Assembly: GCF_001544555.2 (NCBI RefSeq)
Contig: NZ_FCOK02000091.1
Coordinates: 1 to 36,828, forward strand
Source: Caballeronia udeis
GTDB taxonomy: Bacteria > Pseudomonadota > Gammaproteobacteria > Burkholderiales > Burkholderiaceae
Reading direction: 5' to 3'
DNA length: 36,828 nucleotides
This document shows, one piece after another, positions 8,783 to 17,394 of the stretch. The stretch's first letter is position 1. Each line of letters begins with the position of its first letter. Below the pieces are notes generated by a model. That model made no database searches and was not told where the DNA came from. It saw only the letters and a list, made by a program, of their open reading frames with translations. The position numbers were made by a program, and so were the translations under genes.

Positions 8783-9158
8783 AAGCACGTCGCTTGCCGG
8801 TTGGTTTTCCAAAGAACTGTCCGGGTTTGTGGTTCGAGTTTGGCTGTGCAAGTTCGAATTCACCCGCATATAAACCAGGCGGAACATTTGGCGGGGGCAC
8901 CTCCGGACGGAATTGGCTAGAGGGTATGCGTGCCTGATCTAGCTGAGGACTGCCTGCCGTATTGGACGTTTTCAGAAGGTCAGCGAGGCGCCTCCTCCTT
9001 CGGTAGGATGGTGACCAAAAAAAGGTCGTCCCAATATAGATCAAGCACCATTGACGGAGACGGCTGTGACGATTTTTCCTTTGGGGCGGATAGGCGTTCA
9101 AGACGATGCCGTGCATTCATCTGCTGCTTCCGAGTTTTCAAGCCTACGAGAAACGAGC

Positions 9159-9959
9159 GTGGTTAACGAATCAACTAATAACGGTGAAGACGGGAAGGAA
9201 GTAGTTCGACTCGAAAACATTAAAAAACGGTTCGGAGCCTTGGAGGTACTCAAAGGCGTATCTCTTACCGCCCGGAAAGGAGATGTTATTGCTTTGATTG
9301 GGTCATCGGGTTCAGGCAAGAGCACAATGCTTCGCTGCACCAATCTTCTCGAGATACCCGATGCCGGGCGAATCGTGGTCGGCGACGAAGAAATGAGTCT
9401 TAGACCAGCTTCAGACGGACGGATGGAGGTTGCGGACATTGCTCAACTACAGCGAATCCGCAGTCAGCTTGGCATGGTATTTCAGAGCTTCAATCTGTGG
9501 GCGCATCGAACGGTTTTGGGGAATATTATTGAAGCCCCGATTCATGTATTCAAGGTGCCAAAGGCTGAAGCGATCGAGCGCGCCGAGGAGCTGCTTCACA
9601 AAGTCGGACTCTATTCTAAGAAGGACGTCTATCCCGCCTTCCTGTCGGGAGGTCAGCAACAACGAGCGGCAATCGCTCGAGCGCTTGCGATGCGTCCGAA
9701 AGTAATGCTGTTTGACGAGCCTACTTCTGCCTTGGACCCCGAACTCGTTGGCGAGGTACTTCGCGTAATTCGCGATCTTGCCGCCGAAGGGCGAACGATG
9801 ATTGTTGTTACACACGAAATGGCGTTCGCCCGTGAGGTAGCCAACCATGTTATGTACCTCCATAACGGGATCGTCGAGGAGGAAGGCTCTCCGCAGCACG
9901 TGTTCGGCTCACCAGACAGCGATAGGTGCAGGCAATTCGTCAATGCACGGGCAGGCTGA
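9159..9959 (+). CDS. Polar amino-acid ABC transporter, ATP-binding subunit (HisP/OccP-like)
   Basis: The cytoplasmic ATPase that powers uptake by the permeases at 11082 and 11801. Motifs in order are Walker A GSSGSGKST, Q-loop VFQSFNLW, signature LSGGQQQR, Walker B VMLFDEPTSALD and the switch His in VVTHE. The extra segment between Walker A and the Q-loop (ADIAQLQRIRSQLG) is typical of HisP/OccP/NocP ATPases. The frame is open from a TTG at 9051, but the added residues are not family-like. GTG at 9159 gives 266 aa, near the usual 255-260, although no strong Shine-Dalgarno supports it. It is first in an ATPase, binding protein, permease, permease operon. Confidence 0.92.
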   Translation: MVNESTNNGEDGKEVVRLENIKKRFGALEVLKGVSLTARKGDVIALIGSSGSGKSTMLRCTNLLEIPDAGRIVVGDEEMSLRPASDGRMEVADIAQLQRIRSQLGMVFQSFNLWAHRTVLGNIIEAPIHVFKVPKAEAIERAEELLHKVGLYSKKDVYPAFLSGGQQQRAAIARALAMRPKVMLFDEPTSALDPELVGEVLRVIRDLAAEGRTMIVVTHEMAFAREVANHVMYLHNGIVEEEGSPQHVFGSPDSDRCRQFVNARAG

Positions 9960-10134
9960 TGCACTCGAGGCAGATGACAGTCTCAATTTCCCAACGTCTG
10001 AATTCCGCTGGAGATAATCAACATACAGTGAAACTGGAGGAAGGGGCATCCGCAAGCACGATATCGCAGTTCATCAGAATTATTCAATTAAATTATACGA
10101 ATACTTAACGACCGATCAGGAGAGATATAAAGAG

Positions 10135-10917
10135 ATGAAAACGCTGAGCAAAAAACTAATTGTGGCCGCAGCAATCATGTTTTCATATGGCATGGCTTCA
10201 TCGGCGTTGGCTGATCCCGTCAGAGTAAGTGTTGCCGGTGAACCAGCCCCTCCGCTTGCCTGGAAGAATGCGTCAGGAGTTTGGGAAGGTTTTGAAGTCG
10301 ATCTTGCGAAAGCAGTGTGCAAGGCGAGCGACATCGATTGCGTAATTGTCTCGACTGTGTGGGATGGAATCATCCCAGCCTTGCAATCAAAGAAAATCGA
10401 TGTTATCTGGGCGTCAATGTCGATTACACCTGAGCGGGAAAAGAAAATTGCCTTTACGATTCCCTACTACAATTCGCCTGCCGAATTTATTGGAAATAAA
10501 GACGATAAATTCGATTTCACCAAAAATGGATTGAAAGGGACGACAGTTGGCGTTGAGGCGAACACCACATTTGCACAGTTCATGCAAAAGGCATATCCGA
10601 GCGCGACTGTCAGACTTTATAACAGCCAAGATGCTGCTACCGCCGATCTTAGCGCTGGGCGGGTCGATCTGGTTATCTCCGATGCTGTAGCGCTGGATGA
10701 TTTTATAAAAGGTGGCGGAAACGCGTGCTGCGAGCGCAAGTTTCTTCCAAAAGATCCTCTTCTGGATAGCGGTATGGCGGGCGGAATTCGCAAAGACGAT
10801 AGCGCTTTGAAGGCCAAATTTGATGCCGGTATCAGGGCAATTTATGCCAGCGGCGAGTTCAATAAAATTGAAAAAAAATACTTCAAATTTGATGTTGGTG
10901 TCCCTCCGAAGAACTGA
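10135..10917 (+). CDS. Polar amino-acid ABC transporter, periplasmic binding protein
   Basis: A 260-aa class F solute-binding protein of the HisJ/ArgT/OccT type that captures an amino acid in the periplasm. It has a lysine-rich start, a hydrophobic core and a SALA cleavage site near residue 26. The family pattern is visible: GFEVDLAKAVC (lobe 1), SMSITPEREKKIAFT (binding Arg in TPER), and GRVDLVISDA (lobe 2, binding Asp). A Cys pair, NACC, occurs in lobe 2. AGGAGAG precedes the ATG. It lies 175 bases after the ATPase. The binding pattern suits cationic or opine-like amino acids, but the ligand cannot be fixed from sequence. Confidence 0.92.
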   Translation: MKTLSKKLIVAAAIMFSYGMASSALADPVRVSVAGEPAPPLAWKNASGVWEGFEVDLAKAVCKASDIDCVIVSTVWDGIIPALQSKKIDVIWASMSITPEREKKIAFTIPYYNSPAEFIGNKDDKFDFTKNGLKGTTVGVEANTTFAQFMQKAYPSATVRLYNSQDAATADLSAGRVDLVISDAVALDDFIKGGGNACCERKFLPKDPLLDSGMAGGIRKDDSALKAKFDAGIRAIYASGEFNKIEKKYFKFDVGVPPKN

Positions 10918-10921
10918 TCGG

Positions 10922-10936
10922 AGCAGCCTGGCTGCT
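10922..10936 (+). promoter_or_regulatory. Small stem-loop just after the binding-protein gene
   Basis: AGCAGCC / GGCTGCT overlap in a 15-base hairpin starting four bases past the binding-protein stop. In ABC operons a 3' hairpin here often protects the binding-protein mRNA and makes it more abundant than the permease mRNA. A 165-base gap follows before the permease gene. Confidence 0.35.
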
Positions 10937-11081
10937 ATTGTCAGCTATCTCGACAAACCAAATAGCCTATGTCGGAGCAAATGCGGGCCTCGCGCCGCCT
11001 GGCCTAGATGGAGGTGGGGCGACGGTTCAGCTGGCTACTGTTGCGCCAATCTTGTTGGTGTGTTCGATTCTATAACTCGGA

Positions 11082-11798
11082 ATGAAACTCACTATGGAAA
11101 AATTCCTAAGTTCTTTGTGGTCGGGATGGGGTATTCAACTGTTGCGAGGTCTAGTTGTAACCATCGAGATTTCCGTTGGAGGCTACATCGCGGGCCTTTT
11201 AATAGGGGGGGTGGTTGCGGGGGTGAAGCTGGGTGGCCCCAAATGGGCAGTGAAAATAGCAAACGGCTATTCAACCATATGCCGGGCAGTACCAGAGATA
11301 CTGCTGATTCTGATTATATTCTACGCTGGCCAATCAGGTTTGAATGCCTTACTTGATCTGATCGGTGTTGGAACCGTAGGCATATCGGGTTTTTTCGCGG
11401 CGATCGCGGTATTGGGTATCGTGCAGGGGGCCTATGCGTCCGAGATTTTGCGTGGCGCCGTACTCGCCATTCCGCGGGGGCAGATAGAGGCTGCAAAAGC
11501 ATTTGGTATGCATGGCGTGATCTTGTTCGGGCGCACAATACTACCGTTGATGGTGCCATACGCCTTTGCAGGCCTTTCTAATCTTTGGATGGCCATCATT
11601 AAGGATTCTGTACTGGTCAGCGTTGTTGGCTATAATGAATTGACGTTTACGGGAACGCAAGCGGCGGGTGCCACCAAGTTTTACGTACAATACTATTTGT
11701 TACTGGGTGCAATCTATTACGTTGTAACGCAGTTCTCGAATGTGTTTATCAATATATTCGAGGCAAGTTTTCTCCGCTGGACGCCGAGATCTGAATAA
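11082..11798 (+). CDS. Amino-acid ABC transporter permease (HisQ-like)
   Basis: An inner-membrane permease of 238 aa with about five hydrophobic helices. The EAA loop that docks the ATPase is visible as IPRGQIEAAKAFGMHG, followed by LPLMVPYAFAGLSN and IIKDSVLVS, the usual HisQ/HisM C-terminal pattern. A second in-frame ATG at 11094 is an equally plausible start, as neither has a strong ribosome-binding site. The stop is two bases before the next permease, indicating tight translational coupling and a heteromeric HisQ/HisM-type pore. Confidence 0.92.
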   Translation: MKLTMEKFLSSLWSGWGIQLLRGLVVTIEISVGGYIAGLLIGGVVAGVKLGGPKWAVKIANGYSTICRAVPEILLILIIFYAGQSGLNALLDLIGVGTVGISGFFAAIAVLGIVQGAYASEILRGAVLAIPRGQIEAAKAFGMHGVILFGRTILPLMVPYAFAGLSNLWMAIIKDSVLVSVVGYNELTFTGTQAAGATKFYVQYYLLLGAIYYVVTQFSNVFINIFEASFLRWTPRSE

Positions 11799-11800
11799 TC

Positions 11801-12538
11801 ATGTGGATGAATTTGTTAAACTGGGTTGTGAGTAATTTCCAGTGGATAGGCACATATTTTATAACTGCGATAATTCCCGGAATTATTGTAACGCTGAAAT
11901 TGCTGGTTTTTTCGGGCCTGCTCGGGTTCCCGTTTGCTGTAATTGTAGGATTTGGTCGTATATCACGGAATAAACTGATATACGGAGTTGCATCGGTGTT
12001 CGTTTCGATTATCAGAGGTACACCGCTGCTCGTGCAGATGTTTTTTTATTATCGGGGGTTGGGGTCGCTCTTGCCGTCAATTCCTGGTATTCGACATAGT
12101 TTCATGTGGCCGTATCTTTCGGACGGATTTTATTATGTTGTTTTTGCAAACGTTTTGAGCGTGGGGGGATACGTCGGCGAAGTCGTGCGTCGTGCGCTGC
12201 TTTCCGTTCCCAAAGGTGAAATTGAAGCAGCACGGGTCTATGGGTTTCGGGGTGCTGCTTTGGTGCGGCGAATCTGGCTTCCACGTGCAATGCAGGCGAT
12301 GATGCCTACGTTCGCCGGAGAGACTGTTATGCTTTTAAAGTCTACTGCCTTGGCATCGCAGGTTGCTGTTCTTGATTTGTTGGGCCAGATTAACGTCATC
12401 CGCTCGGAGACGGCCGTCACTTACACGCCGCTGCTTGTCTTGGCAGTTGGCTACTTGGTTATCACTCTCGTCATCGAAGCGGTGTTTCGCAGATTTGAGG
12501 CAAATTTCGCTAGATCGACGCGGTTGTTGGCGGCTTGA
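11801..12538 (+). CDS. Amino-acid ABC transporter permease (HisM-like)
   Basis: The partner permease, 245 aa, inner membrane. The N-terminal TM and IIRGTPLLVQMFFYYRG are hallmark HisM/GltJ-family sequence. The EAA loop is VPKGEIEAARVYGFRG, and GETVMLLKSTALAS follows. It begins two bases after the upstream permease. It ends the operon; no terminator hairpin is evident afterwards. Confidence 0.92.
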   Translation: MWMNLLNWVVSNFQWIGTYFITAIIPGIIVTLKLLVFSGLLGFPFAVIVGFGRISRNKLIYGVASVFVSIIRGTPLLVQMFFYYRGLGSLLPSIPGIRHSFMWPYLSDGFYYVVFANVLSVGGYVGEVVRRALLSVPKGEIEAARVYGFRGAALVRRIWLPRAMQAMMPTFAGETVMLLKSTALASQVAVLDLLGQINVIRSETAVTYTPLLVLAVGYLVITLVIEAVFRRFEANFARSTRLLAA

Positions 12539-13591
12539 TGCATAGAGAGATGGGAAGCGCTCTCAGGAGGATGGACAGAGGCGAGGGACCAATTATTCCT
12601 CTGTTGTCGTGGCCTTCTCACGCCGTTCCTTCGCAGACGACGCGGTAGCGGGCTGCGGCGAGTGGGAAGTGCAGCCAATGCCCATTTCGGTTCGTCGCGA
12701 CTTTATCGCTCCGCGGTACGGAAGACATACCTGAAAGGGCGGCTGCGTAGCACGTCGGATAAATTTTACCGTTGCACAACCATAGCAAATTCGCCTCCCA
12801 AGTAACCGTCCGACTAGGTCCGTTCTTGACCGCAGGTTGATATCGAATATTTGAACGCAGTGCGTTGAATGCAGGCGACGTCCTCACCAAGCTAATCCGG
12901 TATGCCGCCACATTGCGGACGGCCTTGACTTCGGTGAATTGGGTCACTGTGCCCACGATTCCTTTGTGGACACAGTCACATTTGTGCTCCAGGAAAGCAC
13001 GTGAGCGCCTTCATAAAGCGCCTACACAGTCATGTGTCGGACGGTTATCCCTCAAATCAATTCAATCGGTGACTTCCCCACGTCGAATATTTTCGCGAGG
13101 TGAAACTCTGCATGCTGTACGCAGGATAATGTCTCTGGTTTACTGGTCCTGTAAATGCTGGCGTCTGGAGCCGAGTTTGATGGATCGTCGCGGTGGACTG
13201 GCAATGATTTGCCTTCACATCCAGTAGCCGACTACACGACTACTGATGGCAGCGATTTGTTCCAGGCCGACTAGCTTGGACGTGTTCTCTGTCCTCTGCA
13301 ATGGAGGACGAATCCATGAATTGTTCCTCTACGTGAATTTGCGTTCCGGCTCTTTCAATGCGAATGGGATCGGAGAGGTTATTGCTCCTTGCACTTGATG
13401 ACAAAAATGCGATTTATATTGGCTAGTGGTCAGTCGTTGTCTTACCGTCGCAGACCCATCACCGGACTCGAGGGTGCATTTGCTGATTTTTCCGTCTCTT
13501 TGCCGACGGCGACGACAGAGATGCACGACGTTGTCGTGGCAAGGGGGAGACGCGCAAACTATGCTGTCGCTCTGACCTGAAGGAATGTACG
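12539..13591. other. 1.05-kb stretch without a recognised gene
   Basis: A minus-strand open frame of 112 codons (12618-12956, GTG start) is the only notable one. It is basic and Trp-containing, matches no family I recognise, and has a poorly spaced AAGGA, so I do not call it a gene. A hairpin GTCCTC (13292-13297) / GAGGAC (13305-13310) lies upstream of the LuxR gene. The rest may be decayed sequence plus the LuxR promoter. Confidence 0.35.
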
Positions 13592-14500
13592 ATGCCAAGT
13601 TTTTCTGCATTCAACGACAAGAGCGAGCTGGTGGCTCCTCTGCCGGCCTCGTGGATGGCTGTCAGTGTGAAAATTATCGAGCACCTGGAAGACGCAGTTC
13701 TACCTGAACTGTTGGCTCGTGCGCTGGATACGTTGGTCCAGTTCGACGACTGCGAGCAATTTGTCTACCGTGATGATGACAATCCGATTCATGTCTACGA
13801 CTCGTCGTTAAGCGCATACGCTAAGGTGGGATTGACCAATTACGTGAAAAACACTTACGTGCTCGGTCCTTTTTACAAGAGATATCGAGTCGGCCTGAAA
13901 ACAGGGGTCTATCGATTGCGCGACATGATTCCCGACGGATCATTCTTCGGTGCCGGAAATCTAAAGAATTACAAGGTTTCAATTAAGGCATCTGAAGAGC
14001 TTGGATATCTTACTGAAGGATGGCCCGAGGGAAGGCAGGAACTCTGCATTGCTTTGGAACTGCCTATGGGCGAATGTGCGGGAATCACGCTCTCACGGCG
14101 ATCTGGTGACGCAGGCTTTTCGCCCAAGGACGTGGAGGCGGTGACCTCGGTCATCTCTTTCCTGGCTGCAGCGTTTCGGCACTACTGGCGCGTGGCTCGT
14201 TTTTGTTATTTGGGAAACGGGCGTCGTAAGGGTGCTGACGTAGATCTTCAGGTGTTCGATGGAGACGTGTTGAGTCCACGAGAGAGAGAGATTGCCCAAC
14301 TATTGCTACGCGGTCACTCCACGCTTTCGATCAGTCTGCAACTCGGCATCTCGATAACTACAGTCAAAACGCATCGCAAGAACCTATATGCGAAGTTGGG
14401 CATAGCCACTCAATTTGAGCTGTTTTCACTTTTCAAGAATTATCATCACGTAGCGACTGCGAGCGAAGAGATATCTTCCTTGTCGCGAGCCATTTCGTAG
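13592..14500 (+). CDS. LuxR-family transcriptional regulator
   Basis: A cytosolic DNA-binding regulator of 302 aa. Residues about 227-285 form a GerE/LuxR helix-turn-helix: LSPREREIAQLLLRG, then ISITTVKTHRKNLYAKLGI. The first 220 residues have no receiver Asp pattern, nucleotide-binding site or clear autoinducer domain that I can recognise, so it is an orphan LuxR with an unassigned sensory domain. AAGGA precedes the ATG by eight bases. No luxI-like gene is nearby. Its targets may be the upstream ABC operon or the APC permease; neither link is shown by the sequence. Confidence 0.85.
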   Translation: MPSFSAFNDKSELVAPLPASWMAVSVKIIEHLEDAVLPELLARALDTLVQFDDCEQFVYRDDDNPIHVYDSSLSAYAKVGLTNYVKNTYVLGPFYKRYRVGLKTGVYRLRDMIPDGSFFGAGNLKNYKVSIKASEELGYLTEGWPEGRQELCIALELPMGECAGITLSRRSGDAGFSPKDVEAVTSVISFLAAAFRHYWRVARFCYLGNGRRKGADVDLQVFDGDVLSPREREIAQLLLRGHSTLSISLQLGISITTVKTHRKNLYAKLGIATQFELFSLFKNYHHVATASEEISSLSRAIS

Positions 14501-14518
14501 CTTAACGGGTAGGCGAGG

Positions 14519-14806
14519 CTAGATTGGCATCAAGGGCAGATTCCGCGCAGGCAAGTACGTCGATGGTACGCCGCTGTACCGGATGGCCCACGCGCTGGCT
14601 CGCACTGGCATCGAAGTCGGACGCGGCACGCTGGTGAACTGAATCATCCGGCCCGCAGAACTGCACTACCGCCGGGGGCGCTTCTGTCGCACCTGCAGAT
14701 TCACAGTGATGAGACAACGGTGGAGGTGCTCAAGGAGCCCGGCAAGGCCGCGCAGAGCACGTCGTACATGTGGGTGTACCGCAACGCCGAGGAGCAAGTG
14801 CGGTGA
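14519..14806 (+). pseudogene. IS66-family transposase (TnpC) remnant
   Basis: Two plus-strand pieces match an IS66 TnpC: GKYVDGTPLYRMAHALAR and GRGTLVN near 14550-14640, ending in a stop, then after a frame change and internal deletion IHSDETTVEVLKEP and SYMWVYRNAEEQ (14695-14805), which contains the first catalytic Asp region. Only about 95 codons remain, with no tnpA or tnpB and no definable ends, so it is dead. Its presence marks an old insertion beside the APC permease 3' end. Confidence 0.75.
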
Positions 14807-14893
14807 CACCAATCGGTGAAGCGGACAGTGGTACGAAAAGTATTCCTAAAATACATCTCGCAAACCTCCCATCCGTCCGCCTATTGTGAGTGT

Positions 14894-16426
14894 CTATCCC
14901 TCGCCAGCCACTTCCATTGTGTGCGGTGTCGAAGATACAGCCTTCTGGCTCATCCTCCACGCGTCGCCGGCCGGTGCATCGCTCTTGTTCTGAGGGCGTC
15001 CGAGGACAAGATAGATTACGCCGGCGCCAAACACGACTGCAAGACTGAGGAGCATTGCGTAGTTGATGAACCACGGAGCGGACGGCGTGTGCGGCCAAAG
15101 AATGTTCAATGCCGCTCCGGATCCGTAAGCGATGGCCAGCAGGTTCACAGTCCAACCCCATCGACCGAGAGTGAACTGTCCGCTGGGGCGCCAGCCTCGC
15201 AGCCTCGCATAGAGTGCACCGATTACAACCATCTGGAATGCGACGTAGATCCCAACGACAGCAAAGTTGACGATGGCGGTCAAGGCGTCGGGAAGGAAGA
15301 ATCCCACGCAATCAATTGCACCCGCGACAACGGCAGCCGTGACCAAAGCAGCCGCTGGAATATGTGTCTTGGGCGAGATGCGGGAGAGAACACTACTGCC
15401 GACCAGCATCTTGTCACGAGCGTACGCGTAGAGCAGGCGGCTAACGGCGGCAAGCAAACTAAGCACGCATGAAACGTGAGAAATGAGAACAATGCCATAG
15501 ACGACGCGAGCGCCGATGGGACCGAATGCGTGAACGAGAATGGTGTTTACCGGATCGGCATCTTTGCCGGAGATTGCTGCCTGGATATCCGGCAGGGCGA
15601 GCAGGAGAGCAAGGCAGGCAAAAATGGTGACCGGAATCCCGATGTAGATTGTCATTCTCATGGCACGCGGCACCGTCTTGCTGGGATTTGGTGTTTCTTC
15701 AGCCATATCGCCGCAACCCTCGAAGCCGTAGCAGGCGAACATGCCTACCAAAGCCGCGGCAAGGAATGCTGGGAGATAGGAACTACCGCTGCCGAAGCTA
15801 AACGTTTCCACCGTCACGTGAATCGCGTGCAACCGCCCGAACAGCAGAAGATAACCGCTTACGAAGAGCGCACCAACGACTTCGCAAATAAAGCCGAACA
15901 TTGCTACGCGAGCGAGGGTTTTCGTCCCGAGCAGATTGAGCACTGTAGTTGTGATCAGCAGGACAATCGCGATTACGGTCGTGTTTGCAGGAGTGGTCGC
16001 GAAGCCCAAAAGCAAGGCAAAAAACGGGGCGGCACCGACAGAGACAGCAGACGCTGTTGTGATTAGCGCCCATGCGTACATCCATCCGCCCATCCATGCC
16101 CATTTGGCTCCGACCAGTCGGCGGTTCCACGGATACAGGCCGCCCGAAATGGGGAACTGTGAGACTACCTCGCCGAAGATGAGGCAAACAAGCATTTGAC
16201 CAATTCCGGCCCCCAGATATGACCAAATGAAGGGTGGCCCCCCGCTCGTAATACCGAAGCTGAAGAGCGTATAGGCTGCTACGACCGGTGAGAGAAAGGT
16301 AAAGCCGAGGGCAAAATTTTGCCAAAGGCCCATTGATCTCTCGAACGTCGACTTATAGCCTAGAGCAGCTAATTGCGCGTCGTCTGCGCTCAGGCTGCCG
16401 TGGGTGCGGCTTGCATGGTTTGACAT
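14894..16426 (-). CDS. APC-superfamily amino-acid permease
   Basis: An inner-membrane amino-acid/polyamine transporter of 510 aa (ATG 16426, preceded by AGAGGAAG; the frame is open to 16471). About twelve hydrophobic helices are present. The first helix region MGLWQNFALGFTFLSPVVA and the following GGPPFIWSYLGAG are typical of APC members such as GABA and choline-type permeases. ACYGFEGCGDMAEETPNP contains the conserved AEE(T/I)xNP motif of helix 6. The C-terminus is polar and cytosolic. The substrate is not determinable. It lies downstream of the AraC gene on the same strand, but about 970 bases of decayed DNA separate them, so they are not an operon. Confidence 0.88.
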   Translation of the reverse strand: MSNHASRTHGSLSADDAQLAALGYKSTFERSMGLWQNFALGFTFLSPVVAAYTLFSFGITSGGPPFIWSYLGAGIGQMLVCLIFGEVVSQFPISGGLYPWNRRLVGAKWAWMGGWMYAWALITTASAVSVGAAPFFALLLGFATTPANTTVIAIVLLITTTVLNLLGTKTLARVAMFGFICEVVGALFVSGYLLLFGRLHAIHVTVETFSFGSGSSYLPAFLAAALVGMFACYGFEGCGDMAEETPNPSKTVPRAMRMTIYIGIPVTIFACLALLLALPDIQAAISGKDADPVNTILVHAFGPIGARVVYGIVLISHVSCVLSLLAAVSRLLYAYARDKMLVGSSVLSRISPKTHIPAAALVTAAVVAGAIDCVGFFLPDALTAIVNFAVVGIYVAFQMVVIGALYARLRGWRPSGQFTLGRWGWTVNLLAIAYGSGAALNILWPHTPSAPWFINYAMLLSLAVVFGAGVIYLVLGRPQNKSDAPAGDAWRMSQKAVSSTPHTMEVAGEG

Positions 16427-17002
16427 TTTCTTCCTCTGTGAATCAGGAGTCGGCACTTGTTTAAGAGACAACGATCGCGCTCCGGAACTACCGGTCTTTA
16501 CTATCCGGACGTGATCGCCCTTTTTGTGTGAACGGGAAACTAGCTGCGACTAATCTCGTCGTTCGCGAAAGGTATAAAGTCAAATTTGTGCGGGCTATCA
16601 GATATCGGCAACGTAGGTGACTACCCTGACGGCTTGCTCTGCATATTTCCGTAGCGAGGAAATGGCGGCTCCCCGAAGAGTAGGCCGATGGTGTTCGCCG
16701 TCCCGCGCTCGGCCGCGGTTCGATTGCTGATCTGCGCGCAAAGTACGCTGTTGTTTCTGCTACGCGGTGCTCGAGAGCAGAAGGGCGGAATCGGCAGCCT
16801 GAGAGCAACGAAGCTTCGCGGATTGCGGCATATTGCCGTGTCCAGAGCCGAAATATGCCGCGCCATCCACGCCTCGCCAGCGGACCCTCAGGGTTCAGAT
16901 GCGTGTACCAATTGAGTATTGAGTTAAGCTAAGGAGTCGATTTGCGGAGTTCGCGAACGACCTCATCAAGTGTTCGCATAGGATGCAGCTTGTTTTTCGC
17001 TG
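16427..17002. other. Non-coding or decayed stretch upstream of the APC permease
   Basis: No gene is recognised. Open frames on both strands between 16620 and 16915 look like low-complexity shadows of GC-rich sequence. The part near 16450-16600 should carry the APC permease promoter. Around 16936-17000 minus-strand codons read like coding sequence continuing from the glycosylase-like remnant, but no family match is evident. Confidence 0.35.
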
Positions 17003-17250
17003 AGGGGTGGGGGATTTCGCCATTCGTACGTGGAGTCGTTCCCCCGTAGTACCCGCTCCGAGGTCATCGGGACGCCCGTGAATCGCCCCTCGCGGCAGCT
17101 CAAGGCTTCAACTACCAAAACTACCCTGGCGCTCTTTCGTCTCGCTTCGATGTAGGTGACAAGTTGCTGCAGGCGAATCAGCGCTGCGTTTGCATCAGGC
17201 TGGTCTCGTTCGTCTTCCCGAACACGGATTGAACACGTTGGCCATGTGTG
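17003..17250 (-). pseudogene. Uracil-DNA-glycosylase-superfamily fragment
   Basis: Read on the minus strand, about 75 codons give DQPDANAALIRLQQLVTYIE, then ARVVLVVEALSCREGRFTGV followed by PMTSERVL. This parallels the active-site region of UDG-superfamily proteins (VLLVGEAPGYRGCxxTGVPFTSE). The GEAPG element is altered to VEALS, the upstream part NPC is in another frame, and the downstream part is lost. It is therefore a decayed remnant of a single gene. The identification rests on a short match and should be treated as tentative. Confidence 0.45.
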
Positions 17251-17394
17251 GGAATGCGGCTAGGCAATTGACGAAATTCTGTGAGGAGTTGTGCATGCGG
17301 GCACTATTCTGGCGTTGGCGGCTCACGAGCGCTGGTCATCCCCAAGCCATCGACCTGAATCGGTTCAAATGACTCGTGCCAAGTGCATTCGTTA

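Larger units (their letters stand above)
8475..9158. other. Long divergent intergenic region rich in inverted repeats
   Basis: About 680 bases separate the minus-strand desulfurase-like gene from the plus-strand ABC operon. No credible gene is seen; a 128-codon open frame on the minus strand is proline/arginine-rich and unlike any family I know. It holds three inverted repeats (listed separately at 8518, 8634 and 8752) and must carry two divergent promoters. The candidate operators are the repeats themselves. Confidence 0.45.

Noticed and set aside
8730..9116. 128-codon minus-strand open frame in the divergent region
   Set aside because: Arg- and Pro-rich composition, no family motif and no ribosome-binding site; overlaps the inverted-repeat region.
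12618..12956. 112-codon minus-strand open frame after the first ABC operon
   Set aside because: GTG start, poorly spaced Shine-Dalgarno and no recognisable domain; could be chance or decayed DNA.
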